Shown: one piece after another, positions 11,801 through 24,290 of the stretch | Position numbering within the stretch: position 1 is the first letter of the stretch | Layout: each line of letters starts with the position of its first letter | Source: Trebouxia sp. TZW2008 | Lineage: Eukaryota; Chlorophyta; Trebouxiophyceae; Trebouxiales; Trebouxiaceae | Assembly (NCBI GenBank): GCA_002118135.1 | Contig: BDIU01000072.1 | Location: 79,429-143,428, forward strand | Direction: 5' to 3' | DNA length: 64,000 bases | Notes under the pieces: model-generated | Told to the model about the DNA's origin: nothing | The model's database searches: none | Seen by the model: the letters and a program-made list of their open reading frames with translations, nothing else | Translations under genes and position numbers: made by a program

Positions 11801-13841
11801 AAATGCTCAGGTGGTGCCTAGAGCATGCGTCATTGGAGGCAAGGCCGCTCCAGGGTATGAGCGAGCCAAGAAGATTATCAAGATGGTCAATGCTGTCGGT
11901 GCCAAGGTCAACAGTGATCCAGAGATTGGTGACCTGTTGAAGGTCGTCTTTGTGCCAGACTACAATGTGTCCCTGGCAGAGATCTTGATACCAGGTAAGC
12001 TGAGCCTACATTACAGCATACATGGAAATTGATGTGTCTGCCAGTATCAGCAAGATTCTCCTTTTTCCTGCAGTCCCTATGCAACACAGCGTTACAAGCC
12101 TTCCTCTGAGTACATTTGCCCAACTAGGCTCCCTGGTATTCTGGATTTTCTGCAGTACTCGCACTGTACAGTCTTCGCACTTCAAGTGTCATTTTGCATG
12201 CATTTGGGCCACCTGCGAAGTGCTCTAACACCAGAGTATATTGTAACACACGCATTCTGCATGATGCACTTAGCATCTGTACTTATGTATGAATCCCATC
12301 TTGCAGGCACCAAGAAGTCACAGCAGATCTTGACATAGGGTGTGTGTGCTTAGCGCCGATACTGATGAACTGAATCGTGCAGGCACTGAGCTGTCACAGC
12401 AGATCTCAACAGCTGGTACAGAGGCATCAGGCACTGGCAACATGAACTTCATGATTATATGGTGCGCAGCCAGTACTTGTAAATTTGTATGCATGCGACC
12501 CTGCAGGCACTGAGCTGTCACAGCAGATCTCAACAGCTGGCACAGAGGCATCAGGCACTGGCAACATGAAATTCATGATGAATGGTAGTCTCATCATTGG
12601 CACCATGGACGGTGCAAATGTAGAGATTGCTGAGGAGATTGGGCAGGACAACATGTTTATCTTTGGGCACAGCGCAGAGGAGGTGCCTCAGTTGAGAGCA
12701 CAGCGCCACACCCTTCAGGTGCTTGATTCTTTGACTGTCATTCACAGCTGTACAGTGAGTTCTGCTTAAAGCAACTACATTGGTCACCAAGCAGAATGTC
12801 CTTGCATTGGATTCTTTAATCAGAAGTACTATTGTAGTCAAAATGCAGTATTAGCTCCCAATTGCGTTATCCTTGCAGTGAATATATGTCTGTATCAATG
12901 ATCCTCATTTCAAGAAATTACTGTCTTCCTGCTGTTAGCTGCTCCCAGAGCAGCAGTCCTGAGCAGTCTTGCTTCATAGCGCTCAATGTCATATCAACAT
13001 CTGTGATCTCCTTGATTTTGGGTGGGAGAGCTATTCATCACAAGATGCGAGGTCTTTTGCAGTGCTCCTGCTCCTGCCTGTGAAGCCCTTGCCATTCACT
13101 CAGATCTGTTCTGACATGTCTATTGCATGAATGCAAAGCTGCTATTCACTGCGCAACCACTCCTCTGATGCTCAGTCAGTAGCTGTCACAGTCTGAACCC
13201 TTGTCATCAGAGGTTGCTGTTGCAGTTGGACCCTGAGTATGAGGCTACTGTGGGCCTGATAAGGTCAGGGGAGTTTGGCTACGAAGACTTCTTCTCAGAT
13301 GTGCTAGACAGCATCACGCATGGCTCTGACTACTACCTGCTGGCCAATGACTTCCAGTCATACATCAAAGCACAGGTGATTACGTTTTTGATGCAGATAC
13401 AGTCTACAAGTTGCAGACTGTGTTGCAAAACATGCATCGTGATGTTGTTATGATCCGAAGCATGTAAGTCATAGTCACATGCTACTGCAGCTTCTCAGAA
13501 TTGTGTCCCAGTACTTGTCCGAGCCATTGTGTTAAATCGGGCACGCGCGTGACCATATCACAACAAGACTGCATGCAACATATTTACATTAATGCTGTCT
13601 GGTCAATTGAGTGAATGACTGCAAGCATCTCTGAAGACTGCTGATTGTGCAGGCCAAGGTGGATGAGACGTATAAGGACAAGGCCAAATGGACACGCATG
13701 TCTATCATGTCAACAGCTGGCAGCGGCAAGTTCTCATCTGACAGGACAATAGCAGAATACGCCAAAGACATCTGGAATGTGAAAGCATGTGTGGTGCCTG
13801 CACCCCAAGGAGAGGTCAACCCATCAAAACGGGGTAGCTGA
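5867..13841 (+). CDS. Alpha-1,4-glucan (starch/glycogen) phosphorylase with N-terminal ACT-like domain
   Basis: This enzyme phosphorolyses alpha-1,4-glucan to glucose-1-phosphate using pyridoxal phosphate. Fourteen exons give 1015 residues with no frame break: 5867-6434, 6542-6716, 6901-7180, 7532-7699, 8049-8180, 8418-8540, 9014-9184, 9812-10014, 10364-10613, 11132-11374, 11811-11994, 12507-12718, 13226-13375, 13653-13841. Family motifs appear in order: [54 protein letters not shown], the PLP site [10 protein letters not shown] (Lys about 854), and [14 protein letters not shown]. Residues 1-65 are rich in Ser, Ala and Arg and look like a plastid transit peptide. Residues 86-160 resemble an ACT fold, which is unusual. 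The long insertion typical of higher-plant plastidial (L-type) phosphorylase is absent between the eighth and ninth exons. The exact acceptor of exon 13 could be 15 bases earlier in the same frame. Several introns hold exon-fragment duplications, listed separately. Confidence 0.95.
9568..9932 (+). repeat. Phosphorylase exon 8 and its upstream decayed copies
   Basis: About 9630-9751 repeats the first 115 bases of exon 8 (9812 on), including GTGCTGCCAGAGGCTTTGG and CCCCGCCACATGCAGATCA, with an acceptor CAG kept. A third, shorter copy is at 9569-9600. The copies lack the rest of the exon and its donor. Confidence 0.9.
11005..11190 (+). repeat. Tandem copy of the phosphorylase exon 10 start
   Basis: A unit of about 89 bp is present twice. 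Both copies contain CAGGGCCTGAAGAAGAAGGC and GATGACAAGGA followed by TTCCAGGCCAA. The second is the true exon start at 11132; the first (11043 on) runs into intron-like sequence. Confidence 0.9.
12302..12590 (+). repeat. Three copies of the phosphorylase exon 12 start
   Basis: Copies begin at about 12305 (short, degenerate), 12384 and 12507 (functional). The last two share GCACTGAGCTGTCACAGCAG and GGCATCAGGCACTGGCAACA, about 123 bp apart. The 12384 copy breaks down after the PLP-site codons (AACTTCATGATTATATGG). Confidence 0.9.
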
Positions 13842-14265
13842 AACCCGTTCATACTTGTAGTGAGGAGCTTGTTTGAGCGCTAATTTGTTCGAGGGTCATT
13901 CTTGTGTACTGACTGTGGATTTTGTTTTGGGATAGCAATGTGTGTTTGGTACCAAGGTAACTGCAGCTATTGCGCAGTAGCTTCAGCTCACCGCTAGCCA
14001 GCTTTGCACTGCTGCGGTGCATGCTTGTTTGTCTAGTCAAGGACATCACAAAGGTCATTCACTAGCAGCCTACAGTCACTCAAAAGCTGTGTATGAAAGC
14101 AAATCGACTTGGGCTGCACAGTCCTGCCTTGCAAGTTCAATATGTCAAGTTGACTCATGACTTTCATATGTGCTTCGGTCAACGAACGGGCCTTGCGCCA
14201 AGGGTGCTTTGGCGAGCAAGCCACCGCGGGATACCCCATCTTGAACCTGCGCTGGGGCGCTGAAG
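13842..14265. other. Intergenic, phosphorylase 3' side and PFK 5' side
   Basis: 424 bp between two genes on the same strand. It must hold the phosphorylase terminator region and the PFK promoter. No repeat or motif stands out. Confidence 0.6.
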
Positions 14266-17200
14266 ATGCTCATGCATGCGCAGCCGTTGGGAGTGGCCCC
14301 TGCAGAGACTGCGTTGCCGGGCCTCCATCTCTCGCAACACTGCCCCCTTCACCGAAAGCTGACAGCGGCGCGGTGTCAGCGTTCAAGAGCACACCGCCAT
14401 CAGCAACTTTTCAGGATAGCTGCTGATGGCTCATCTAATACAGCATTCTCCATTGAAGCACCAGGTGATCAGCGTCTGTTGTGACATCTGCACCTTCTCG
14501 ATGTGCCGCTTTTGGGAGAACTGATGCCTGAGTTTTGCTGAATGCGGCAAGTTGCGGGCAGTTGTTTACAAGCCCGATCAAGCATCTGCAAAACAAGCGA
14601 CATGCTGACGCTTGCTATACCAATTCTCCCTTTTCTGGTTTTGGTTTGGCGCAGGCAGCAATGATGATGTTCTGGAATGCCCAACTCTCAGGAGCAAGCT
14701 CAAGCCCAGGTGAGCATGACATCCTACATGTACAGAACGGAAGCCTCATTCTCTAGCTGATCAAGGTAGCAGACTTGTAACAGACTGTCATGGTGCTGCA
14801 CAGGGATAGCCCATTCAAAGTCCATGACAACTTTGGAGGTGGTTTTGGTAAGTCAAGACTGCACAATTGCTGCTTGACTGAAGTAGTTGACCAACCTCAG
14901 CTCAATGCATCTGACGTTCATTTGTCATGTGGGTCGCAGCATCTGATGATGACAGGGTAGCTCTGCAGTCCATGCGCTTTGCCAGTCCTCATTCCGCTGG
15001 AGCCACATGCATGACGCTGGGCCAGCTGTCTACCATCAAAGGCAACGGCGCTGACACCAGCAAAGTGCATCAGAAATCACAGGATGCAGCTGATGACCAG
15101 GTATTGTTGTTGCTAGATTGCACTGCATAGCTTGCAGTCAATCACTTCTTAGTGCTCAGCAAAAACCTCAACAATGAGAGTACCTGAATATGTTGAACTC
15201 TCTCAATGAAATAGGCAACAGGTCAACCCATCGAATTAGGCAAAAGCCTGCAGTCTTTGCATGTTGGCTGCGTCGTCATCTGAACGGTGTCTTGATGCAA
15301 ATGGACCCCAAGCTGAATTGATCCGTAGGTTTGCGTGCCTCTTCCGCCTTGGGCTGTTAGAGCAGGAGCGCGAGAAACAATATATCACGACCCCAAAACC
15401 GTGAACTGTGCAATTGTGACATGCGGTGGGTTGTGTCCGGGCCTCAATGACGTGGTGCAAGGCCTAGTACGGAAACTGGAAGACTATGGCGTTCCTGATG
15501 GCAACATCCTTGGTATCAGGTGCAAGATGATGTCGTTTATAGTACCTCATCAATATTGGTGACAAGCATGTCCTGTCAACATGGCATGCCAGCTTGCCAA
15601 GGATGAGCATGCGCTCAAGATGCTGATGCTACATGCATGCAATACCTACACCCTGGACAGACACTTGAGCCGCGCACCTCAGGTTTGTTTTTGAGGTTAT
15701 GAGTGCATGGTGTTGCTGTTAATCAGCAGCCTGTGTGCAGGGAGCAGCATATGGTGTAGGCGCAGAGTGCCATTTTCAAACACAGGATGCAGCAGCTGCG
15801 GTCTGATGCAGTCATGCAGTTCAGTCTAGTACTTGGGGCGCAGGTATGGGTACAAGGGTTTCTACAACCGCAAGCAAAAGCCAGTGGTGCTGAACAGCAA
15901 GGCAGTGGAGGGCATTCAGCTGCAGGGTGGCACCATCCTTGGCACCTCCCGCGGAGGGGCTGACATCAAGTAAGCCTTCCTGAAGAGAGCAATACCACCA
16001 ACTGTACATGTTGATGGTGCTGAATGCACTCATAAATCCTGGGCACCTCCCGCAGAGGGGCTGACATCAAGTAGCCCTTCCCTTGCAAAGCAAGCTGCAT
16101 CATATTGTCCCGCCAGCAACAACATCTTGTCCTGGCACCTGCATCAAGCAGCATGCATTTATGGACGCATCCAGCTTGTCGGGTTGCAAGTGGTGGTGGC
16201 TTATTTTCACAAGCACACATGAGGTTTGCTTTGTTTGTAGCCCCCCTGTCGACAACTGATATGTCCCCTGCTTACACAGACAATGATTCAAGCTGGGCGC
16301 TGAACTGCAGGGAGATTGTGAAGCGGATAGACATGTGGGGAATTGACATGGTGTTTGTGGTTGGTGGCAACGGGGGTAATGCAGGAGCAGCAGCCATCCA
16401 GGCACAGTGTGAGAAGGACCAGGTGGTGTGCAACATTGTGGGCGTGCCCAAGTCCATTGACAATGACATCCTAGTGGTGAGCCATCTGCTTGTGCACTCT
16501 GTGTTTGCTTTTCTTAAAGCTTGTATCAAAGCTTTTCTGGATAGGGCGTTGACAATGACATCCTGGTGATGAGCATGTTGTTCATGCATCCTTTGCCATT
16601 TGTGAGTTGCAAAGACAGTCTGGATTGGGCTTGACAGACAGCAGCAAAAGGTAGTGCAGAGACTGAAGAGACTTCCTGGCCCTGTATTCTGAATGCTGAA
16701 GCATGTTTAGAGTATGATGAGTGGATGAATTCTGACTTGATCAGCAAGTGCTGTGTCCCCATGTGAAGCACGGCAGTACCAATGCACTATTGCTGTCATG
16801 TCACTGTACTGTTGCTTAAGCCATGTCTTGTCTGCATACCACCCTCAAATGCCATTGCTTGGGGTGATGCTTGTCAGGCTTTGCGACATTTCTTGGTGTG
16901 CAGCATTATGCGATCTGATGTCTGAAGGCGACGCTCTGGGCTTGTCAGGTGTCAACTGCATCAACCTAAGTTGATCAGCAGGCACACATCAATGCTGCAC
17001 ATAAACAATGGCATGCAGACTGACAAGTGCTTTGAGTTCGACACACAACAGCTTGGACACACGGATGCAATGAAGTGCAGGTGACAAGTGCTTTGCACTT
17101 GACAATTCACACCTTGCATTCACTGTGCAATTATACTTTGCATACATTGTGCATGAGGTTGCAGATTGACAAGTGCTTTGGACTTGACAAACCCTCTGAG

Positions 17201-19301
17201 CTTGACACACGATCATCATGAAAGCTTGCACATGAGGCACATGGGGATGCAGATTGACAAGTGCTTTGGGTTTGACACAGCGGTGGAGGAGGCTCAGACA
17301 GCGCTGCTGGCGGCCAAGGTGGAGGCCAGCTCCGCAGACCAGGGCATCGGCCTGGTCAAGCTCATGGGCCGCTCCTCAGGCTTCATTGCCATGCAAGCCT
17401 CCATGGCCTCAGGTCTGTCTTCCTTGCTTTAGCCTTACCATTATCTTATGTACATGCCATGTCTGGTCTCAGGCTGCATGATTGTGCTGCACTTGCCATT
17501 CAGGCCTCCATGGCCTCAGGTCTGCGTTCATTGCTTTATCCTTACCATGATCTTATGTACATGCCATGTCTGGTCTCAGGCTGCATGGTTTTGCTACACT
17601 TGCCATTCAGGCCTCCATGGCCTCAGGTCCTGCCCTGCTTCCCTCTCTCCTACCCTTCTTTCTCCCTGCCATGGCCATGGTCAAATTCAGTCTGCATTGC
17701 CGTGCCAAATCCCTGCCCTGCGCCCCCTTCCTTTGCCTCCTGCTGTGACCGTCCACATGCTCAATCTGAATCTGCGCTGCCATGCAAGATTGATTTGGCC
17801 TCAGTCAGGGCATGTGAAGTTGTCTGGTGTGTGCTACAGATACACAGTCCATCAACTGTGCATCCAAGCCGTGGCACTTGACGTGCATGTGTATACAGTT
17901 GCAGCACATCATCAGGCCTGTCTTGCCAAACTTAGCTAGGTGCTGTTGCGGTCATCAGTCCCTGCTAGTGTGTGTCTGACCTCTCTCTAAATGGCTTCTG
18001 ATATGTTGCTGTGGCATGCTCAGGTGTGGTGGATGTATGCTTGATACCTGAAGTCACATTCAGCCTGGACGGCTCCCATGGCTTGATGGCGTATCTGCAG
18101 AGGCTGCTGGCTGAAAAGGGCCACTGTGTCATCTGTGTGGCTGAAGGTGCTGGTCAGGTACAGTACTTTCGCTTCAGCAGAACTGTGCATTTGTCACCAT
18201 GAACATTGTCCTTAAAGGAATTGTCCCTGAACAGAGGTGACGCTGCAATCAGAATGCTCTGTCTGATTCCCAATTGCCTTGTCTTTGTGTGAGCATGCGC
18301 CGAAATTGAGTGAATTTGGAAGGAGAATGCACTGTGTGCACATGCAATCTCTTTCCTTTGTCCAAGAGAGCTTGCATGGAGGCAGTCAATTGCGCTTGTA
18401 CATACCTAGTCACTGGGTTTGTAAGCCTGCCTAAGAAGCGTTTGCAATGAATGATCAGAATGAGGCACATGCAGTCAGCTTTGTGCTCAGAGAATGTGAG
18501 CAAGGTCAAGTTCACACTGACGGTTGTCCGCAGAAGCTGTGTGTGCTCATGCAGGAAATTTTGATGTCTGGAGATGTACAAACAGATTTGAGCGGCAACC
18601 CAATCCTAAAGGATGTTGGCCCTTGGCTCAAGAGCGAGATCAAGAAGCGCTTCAAAGATGCTGATGTGAAATACATTGACCCCTCATACCTTATCCGATC
18701 GATTCCCACAACCTCAAATGACCGGATATACTGCAAGATCTTGGCACACAATGCTGTCCATGCTGCCTTTGCTGGCTTCACTGGAGTGACAGTGGGGTTG
18801 GTCAACACCCACTATGTCATCCTGCCTATTCCTGTGGTCATTCAGGCTCCTAGACGGGTAGGCTTACGACCAAATATCAACTGCTTGAATGCTGTCACAA
18901 TGTTTGGGACGTTGGTGTGTTCTTGTGGCAATGCAGTGCTATGACGTGGTGTACACATTGTCGCAATGCATCAAGCTTATACGATTACCAAGTGTTCTGT
19001 CCAATGTGTGGCCTTGCATGTTGTTCGCCACACAAGACGTTTCCTCTGGTGTGAAAATCCAATACAGTGCACATACATGCTGTCAGGACTCTGTGGAGGA
19101 TCAGAGAAGCAGTGCAGTGTGATAGCATGCATGTCACTGCTGATGTGTGCTCACAGATGGTGTGACAATTTGTGTGCTACTCTGTAGGTTGATCCGCAAG
19201 GCAAACAGTGGAACAGATTGAGGTCTTCAATAGGTCAGCCCCAATTCTACAAAGCAGCAGAGGAGGAGTCTAGTACATCACCAACTGGTGCAGGCGTTTG
19301 A
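14266..19301 (+). CDS. PFK: Plant-type 6-phosphofructokinase, probably plastidial
   Basis: Phosphorylates fructose-6-phosphate to fructose-1,6-bisphosphate. Eleven exons give 550 residues in continuous phase: 14266-14464, 14655-14709, 14804-14847, 14940-15100, 15329-15519, 15844-15969, 16311-16476, 17253-17412, 18024-18157, 18555-18857, 19188-19301. Motifs: GGLCPGLN (186-193), [24 protein letters not shown] (305-311, holding the catalytic Asp pair), [22 protein letters not shown] (352-358) and the C-terminal sugar-binding region with RSIPTTSND. The layout matches the plant ATP-PFK group. The first 60 or so residues are basic and Ser/Ala/Leu-rich with few acids, so plastid targeting is likely. 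Oddity: the usual GGDGT loop reads GGNGG (277-281), with Asn where the metal-binding Asp usually is. An ATG at 14157 opens another frame but lacks a matching splice phase, so 14266 is preferred. The locus follows the phosphorylase gene on the same strand after 424 bp. Confidence 0.93.
15935..16085 (+). repeat. Copy of the PFK exon 6 end and donor
   Basis: The functional exon end near 15937-15985 is repeated at about 16037-16083. The copy keeps GGGGCTGACATCAAGTA, but the donor GTAAGCC has become GTAGCCC. Confidence 0.9.
16455..16580 (+). repeat. Copy of the PFK exon 7 end
   Basis: CATTGACAATGACATCCTAG at the true exon end recurs at about 16547-16575 as GTTGACAATGACATCCTGG, with a nearby GTGATGAGC in place of the donor. 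Confidence 0.75.
17010..17290 (+). repeat. Four tandem copies of the PFK exon 8 acceptor and start
   Basis: Copies start at about 17012, 17078, 17165 and 17253. All share TGACAAGTGCTTTG followed by a GACA-like stretch. Only the fourth continues into the full exon. Spacing is 65-90 bp. Confidence 0.9.
17392..17640 (+). repeat. Minisatellite containing the PFK exon 8 end and donor
   Basis: A unit of about 107 bp is repeated at 17393, 17501 and 17608. Each has GCCTCCATGGCCTCAGGTC, which is the exon 8 end plus donor, then CATGCCATGTCTGGTCTCAG. The first is the functional junction. Confidence 0.9.
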
Positions 19302-20274
19302 GTCAGATTGGTTATCGTCAGCAACATAGTACAGAGTGAAGAGAGCAGTACCATACACAGCATGTCCTGTGCGTGTCATGTTGCCTTTGTACGTCTTTGC
19401 TTTGATCTGGTTTGGTGCTGTACCATAGTGTGTGTTGTTTGCCACTGATAGTCTGTTGCACTCAATACCATCAACCAGGACTACTCAGCACCATGTACTA
19501 CTTATCCCGTGAGACTATGTCGAGTGAATAGTGTAGTGAATGGCCTAGAGGTGTGTAGTTACAGGTTGTGCAGACATGGCAAGACTGCCAACAGCATGAG
19601 TTGTCATCAGACCATCTGCAATGCTAGTATTGCCCGAAATCATGTGGTACGTGTCAGGTCAAACGGCTTGAGTTTGCTATCATGGTTGTGCAGCTGTGCA
19701 TCAATGCATGGCAACCATTTCTTACAGACCGTTACCGAATGATTACATGCTATTCAAGGCCAGAGCGAGATCATATGTAAAGCAGTCAGTCACGCCAGTA
19801 GCGCATTAATAGCCTCAAATTCCCTGACTTTAGCTGATGCTGGACGTCTGTTGGCATGCTGAGCACGTATGCTGCCAGGACTGGCAGGCCTGCAAGCAGC
19901 AACACGTCAAACGACAGCATAAGCTGCCAGCAAACTTGTCGGCACCAGGGCATTCTGGTGCCTACAAGCTTTGATGTGTCTATCAGTAAGGTAAGTCTTC
20001 TTGCTAGGACACTCACATAAGGACACTCTCAATGTAGTGAATACATTAAACAACAATGCAGTCGGAAACCAATCACTGCATTCTGACTTACTACTTGTGA
20101 GTAAGGCCAATTCTATGCCAGGGCAATTTTGTTGGTGACCAATGCAGTCGTTATCAAGAGGAGTTACTGCACAAGTCACCTAGCAAGTGAGCTGCTGCAT
20201 GTCTGTGAAGCTAACGCTGATCTTGCCTGACATGCATGAGCAAGCAATGCAGTTGAAGCCCCTGTCACAACAGT
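19302..20274. other. Convergent 3' region of PFK and the coiled-coil gene
   Basis: Nearly 1 kb with no supported coding sequence. TGTAA, the usual green-algal polyadenylation word, occurs on plus at 19776-19780 and on minus at about 19736 and 19747, so the two 3' UTRs may overlap. Confidence 0.5.
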
Positions 20275-23200
20275 CTAGCAGGTTGCACCATACCTGCTGA
20301 GAGCTGAGGCTGGCCTGGTCAGTATGGAGGCCTGAGCACCTGACTTTGCCTGTATGATGCTAGCCGCTGTCATGGGTCTCATCTTGTCCAGTGCATGTCT
20401 ATCAGGGCTGTTCAGTAACTGCTGCCTCAGACCAGACTTCAGGGCTGATCCTTGCGGCTGCACAGGCTGTGACTGATGGCTGGTGTTGCCGAGGACTTGC
20501 CAGCTGGGCTGCTGGTTGCGCTGCAGTGACTGCATGGCTATGGTCAGGCTGCGGCACCTGGCCTGTGCCTCCTGCATAGCTGCCTTGTACCTGCAGTATT
20601 TTGACTGCAATAAACATGTGCATTGGCCCTTTTTGGCATAAGCATATGTGACCCAGCTCAGCATATACGTACAGATTAGCAGCATCTGGCATTGAGTATG
20701 GCTGGCCAGCAGCACTTTGTGATGTGCTGGGCACTCGTCCTGAGGACCCAGCTTGACTCAAATCAATCAACAGGGCATCTTTCAGCATTGCTGCTCACAG
20801 ACATAGATGACAATATGTACACATGCATTGATACACTCTATAACGCCAGTCTGAGGGCTGCAAACATGTCACACTTGTTGAGCATTCAGCCTGAAATGGC
20901 TGCAAGTCTTTGATGGCAGCAGAGCGATACAAGCTCATGTTGCATGGGCTATTGCACACCTGGCAACATCTGCTTGGAGGGTGTTGACATGCTGCTCCTG
21001 CTGGGCCTTGTCAGCCTTCAACTGCTGCAAGGCTGCTTCCTGCTGTGCTGGGTCTGGCAGGGAGTCAGCCTTTGGGGGTGCACTGACTGCTGGGTGGGGG
21101 CTGGGGGGGTTGGCCCAGCTGGCAGGCATCTCTGAGGGCTGACTCAGCAGCTGAGACAGAGTCTTTTGAGAGGGCAGAGAGCGCACCGGGGCTGTTGCAG
21201 GGCGAGGGCTGCTGGGCTCTGCCCTGACTGCTGGCCTATCGCTCTGCAACGCACAGACATTATTCACAACAGAACATTATGTGCTGTCAAATGTCACGCT
21301 GTGGCTTGAGAGAGCAGGCCAATAGCTGCATGTTTTCAATTGACACAGATGGCTGATTGCCTTGATGACACAAGCTCAATGTATGTTATTCAAGGGACGC
21401 CACAATGCAAATTCAACAAAACACAACCTGAAGAGACGACTGGCAGCGAGCAGCAATGCTTGCACGGGCTTTGAGGGCTGCCAGGCGCTGCCCCTCCCCA
21501 AACATGGGCTTGCTAAGGTGCAGCAGCTGCAGATCTGCCCTGGTCTGACTGCTGCAGTGCTCACGTGGCATGCTGCCCAGCACGCTCTCCAGCCTCTCGA
21601 CGTACGCATACTGCTGCCTCAGTTCTTCCTGTACCAGTATCGAGTCTAGTCAGCAGGCCTTGAACATAGTCAGCACTCAAGCTCGATCTCCCTGAGTACA
21701 AAACAAGCTGGTCATAAATTAGGCTCAACCTTTTGTCATGACCCAGGTAATCAGCACCCAGTCTACCCGCATGTCCAGAACAGAATTTGAGGACAAGATT
21801 CCAAAGCCATTGCAGCTGATAAGATCACCAGCTTGACTTTCCTGTTTCTTTTGTGCAATAGACAGGTGCAACACTTGAGGCAAGGCTTTTGCAGACAGTG
21901 CTTGCTGAGTAGCAAAGCATGGCATACCTGCAATGAGGCAATATGCTTCTGCTGAGCCGCTGTCTCATCAGCATGGCGCAGATTGCTGGCCTGCGCTTCC
22001 TGCACACCAATGACACCAGCTCTGCTCTGCTATACATGGTCAGTCTGTTCTTGGTATGTATGTCATCTCATGTGACGTCCTCAGTAAAGCAAGTGTCACA
22101 TGTGCATGTCTGCTGCCCTGTCAAGGCTTTGCTGTAAGATGCCATATGAGCACAAAACACACCATGTCGACTGCAAATCTGGCACATGATGCATTATTAC
22201 AGCATCAAAGCTGTCCCAGGGGCTGGCACGCCATGTAGAACACAGCAATGCCATTGCATATCTGACATGGCAACAGCATCCTGAATGAGCCCAATCAGTT
22301 CATGTGGCTTCTGTGCTAACCTGTGCCCGTCTGTCCAGGGTCTGCTGCATCTGCTGCTGCACTGCAGCCAGCTCCTCAGCATGAGCTGCAGTAGCAGCAG
22401 CGACATGCTGGTCTACAGCGGCCTGCACTCGGTCCTGAATGGCCATTGCCGCCTCCTGCTGCTGTGACACCTGCTCTGTCCTAGCCCTGCTTGCCAATGA
22501 CAAGTTTGCCAGCAAAGGATGTGTACAAGCATGAATGTACACACATGCTCTCCAAAGCAGATGCACAGACACACACAGGTACTCTCAGAGGCAATTTTGC
22601 CATAGTAGTTGAGGCGACAAACACGCATATGCGTCTGCTGCTGCTGGTCACTTCTGGGCATGAGTGCCAGTGATCCTGTGCCAGGTGGCTGATCAAGCTG
22701 CATTTGGAAAGTCAAGCAACATCAAGTATCACAAACAACCAATGGAAGCCCCAATGTACAGCTATATGTGCTTGTCAAGTTGACATGCAAGATGCTGCTT
22801 TCTCTGTTTGCAGTCATTTAGCTACATGTATGTTGCTTTTTGGCAAGTCACAGCAGGCTTGCCTGAGCATGGCTGGTACAGATTCAGCCATCTGCGCGAG
22901 CTGCTGCTGCAGCACATCATTGGCAAGCTTGAGAGCCGCAACTTGCTTGTCATGCGCAACTCTACTTTCTGCAGCCTGCGCTGTTGCCGCCTGCTGTGCA
23001 ACGGCTGCGGCTGCCTTCAGCCGCACTACGTCTGTGTCCAGCTTCCTGACTGCCTGCAAAAAGCAGCTTTTTGTATTGGTTGCTTCATAGACCTGGCTTG
23101 CTGCTGGACACCCTCCAATGACAACAGTACAGTCATTGTTGTACATTTAGGTGCAAGCGGTGGACGTGTGTGCCTAAGTCCTGTCTTGCCAGACCAGCCT

Positions 23201-24290
23201 TTTGAGCATTGCAATCAGGATGATGATTGACTGTTGACAGTCAGACAGAACAGCGCTGCTTCCCGGATTGGCGCTGAGGGGTGTGATCGTTGATACCAGC
23301 TACTGATGCATGCAATGCACACATTTGCTGTGCAGAGCCGCTGAGATTGCACCTGAAACTGTCGATGACCAGCAGCTGCATGCCGATCTTTGGCATCCTC
23401 TAGCTCAACAGTCAAGCGTGCAGACAGCTTTTCAAACTCATCAGCCCTCAGCTTATGCCCGTCAAGCTGGGACTGTAGCAGGCGCAGGTGGCGGTCATGG
23501 TTCAGCTGATAGTTGGCAAACGGCATGCTTGGAGTGTGTATGATGCTGTGAAACTTCTCCACGGAAGCAGTGGCTGGCTCTTGACTTGGTGGTGGTGCTG
23601 CACTGGGAGATGCAACCTGACGCTCCTGTTGACACAGAGGAAACTAGCTATGCTGCTGTGTGATCTTGCAGTCATAAGCAGCAGATCATGCCTGCATGAT
23701 GCACTTGCGACAGCACGCATTGTGGGGCCTGCAATTTTGTAAGAACACTGTATTGCACCGGACTGTGAACACTCTGGGACTGACAAGAACGTGTATCACA
23801 AGTTTGAAAGCACGGCAGCATCTGCCGCATCATGGGGTCTGCAACAAAGTGGAAGGAGCTGGCCAATGTTGTGCAGGCTTGCTTGTGTTGGGCAGATTTG
23901 TCTCACCTTTGCTTCTGCCATGCCTGCCACATTCGCCTGAGCTGGCAGGTGCTTGCATATAGCATGCTCAACAGTAGATACAAGAGCTGCGCCATCTATC
24001 TGTGAGCTGAAAGGAGTCAGGTTAGCTCAGGTTAGCTCAGAGCCAGAGAGAGAAGTCCAAATTCAGAATTTGCTGATTATATGCAGGCAATTTGGCACAT
24101 GTGGACGGTCTCTGCCATACGACGGGATTTGCATATCATCTGCTGCGGGAACTGATGTCCAAGCAGTTGTTTGTACCTGCTCAAGCAATTTTTGGTAGTG
24201 AGTGTGGGTGTACTCAAGCTGTGCTTCCAGCTCCTTGACCCTTGCTTGGTGCTCGCTTTGCAGGCTGAGAGAAGGTGTTGGCCCGGGCAT
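20275..24290 (-). CDS. Predicted coiled-coil protein of unknown function
   Basis: Clear exons on the minus strand: 24290-24177 (start MPGPTPSLSLQSEHQ), 23999-23907, 23625-23353, about 23053-22880, about 22697-22583, 22486-22321, 21999-21928, 21628-21428, 21243-20960 and 20590-20275 (TAG stop). Most encode heptad-like helices rich in Glu, Gln, Lys, Leu and Ala, such as RVKELEAQLEYTHTHYQKL, LRADEFEKLSARLTVELED and QEAAMAIQDRVQAAVDQH. The 21243-20960 exon adds a Pro/Ser-rich linker before another helix. It resembles structural coiled-coil proteins of centrosome, cilium or cytoskeleton type, but I see no signature that names a family. The junctions around 22880-22486 do not all keep phase, so one or two boundaries there are uncertain. 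An extra exon near 20660-20770 is possible. The gene runs convergent to PFK. Confidence 0.7.

Noticed and set aside
14157..14426. Upstream ATG as PFK start
   Set aside because: Its frame reaches a stop and does not join exon 2 in phase; the ATG at 14266 does and gives a transit-peptide-like leader.
17448..17939. 163-codon plus-strand frame in a PFK intron
   Set aside because: It reads through the exon 8 donor repeats and carries no family similarity.
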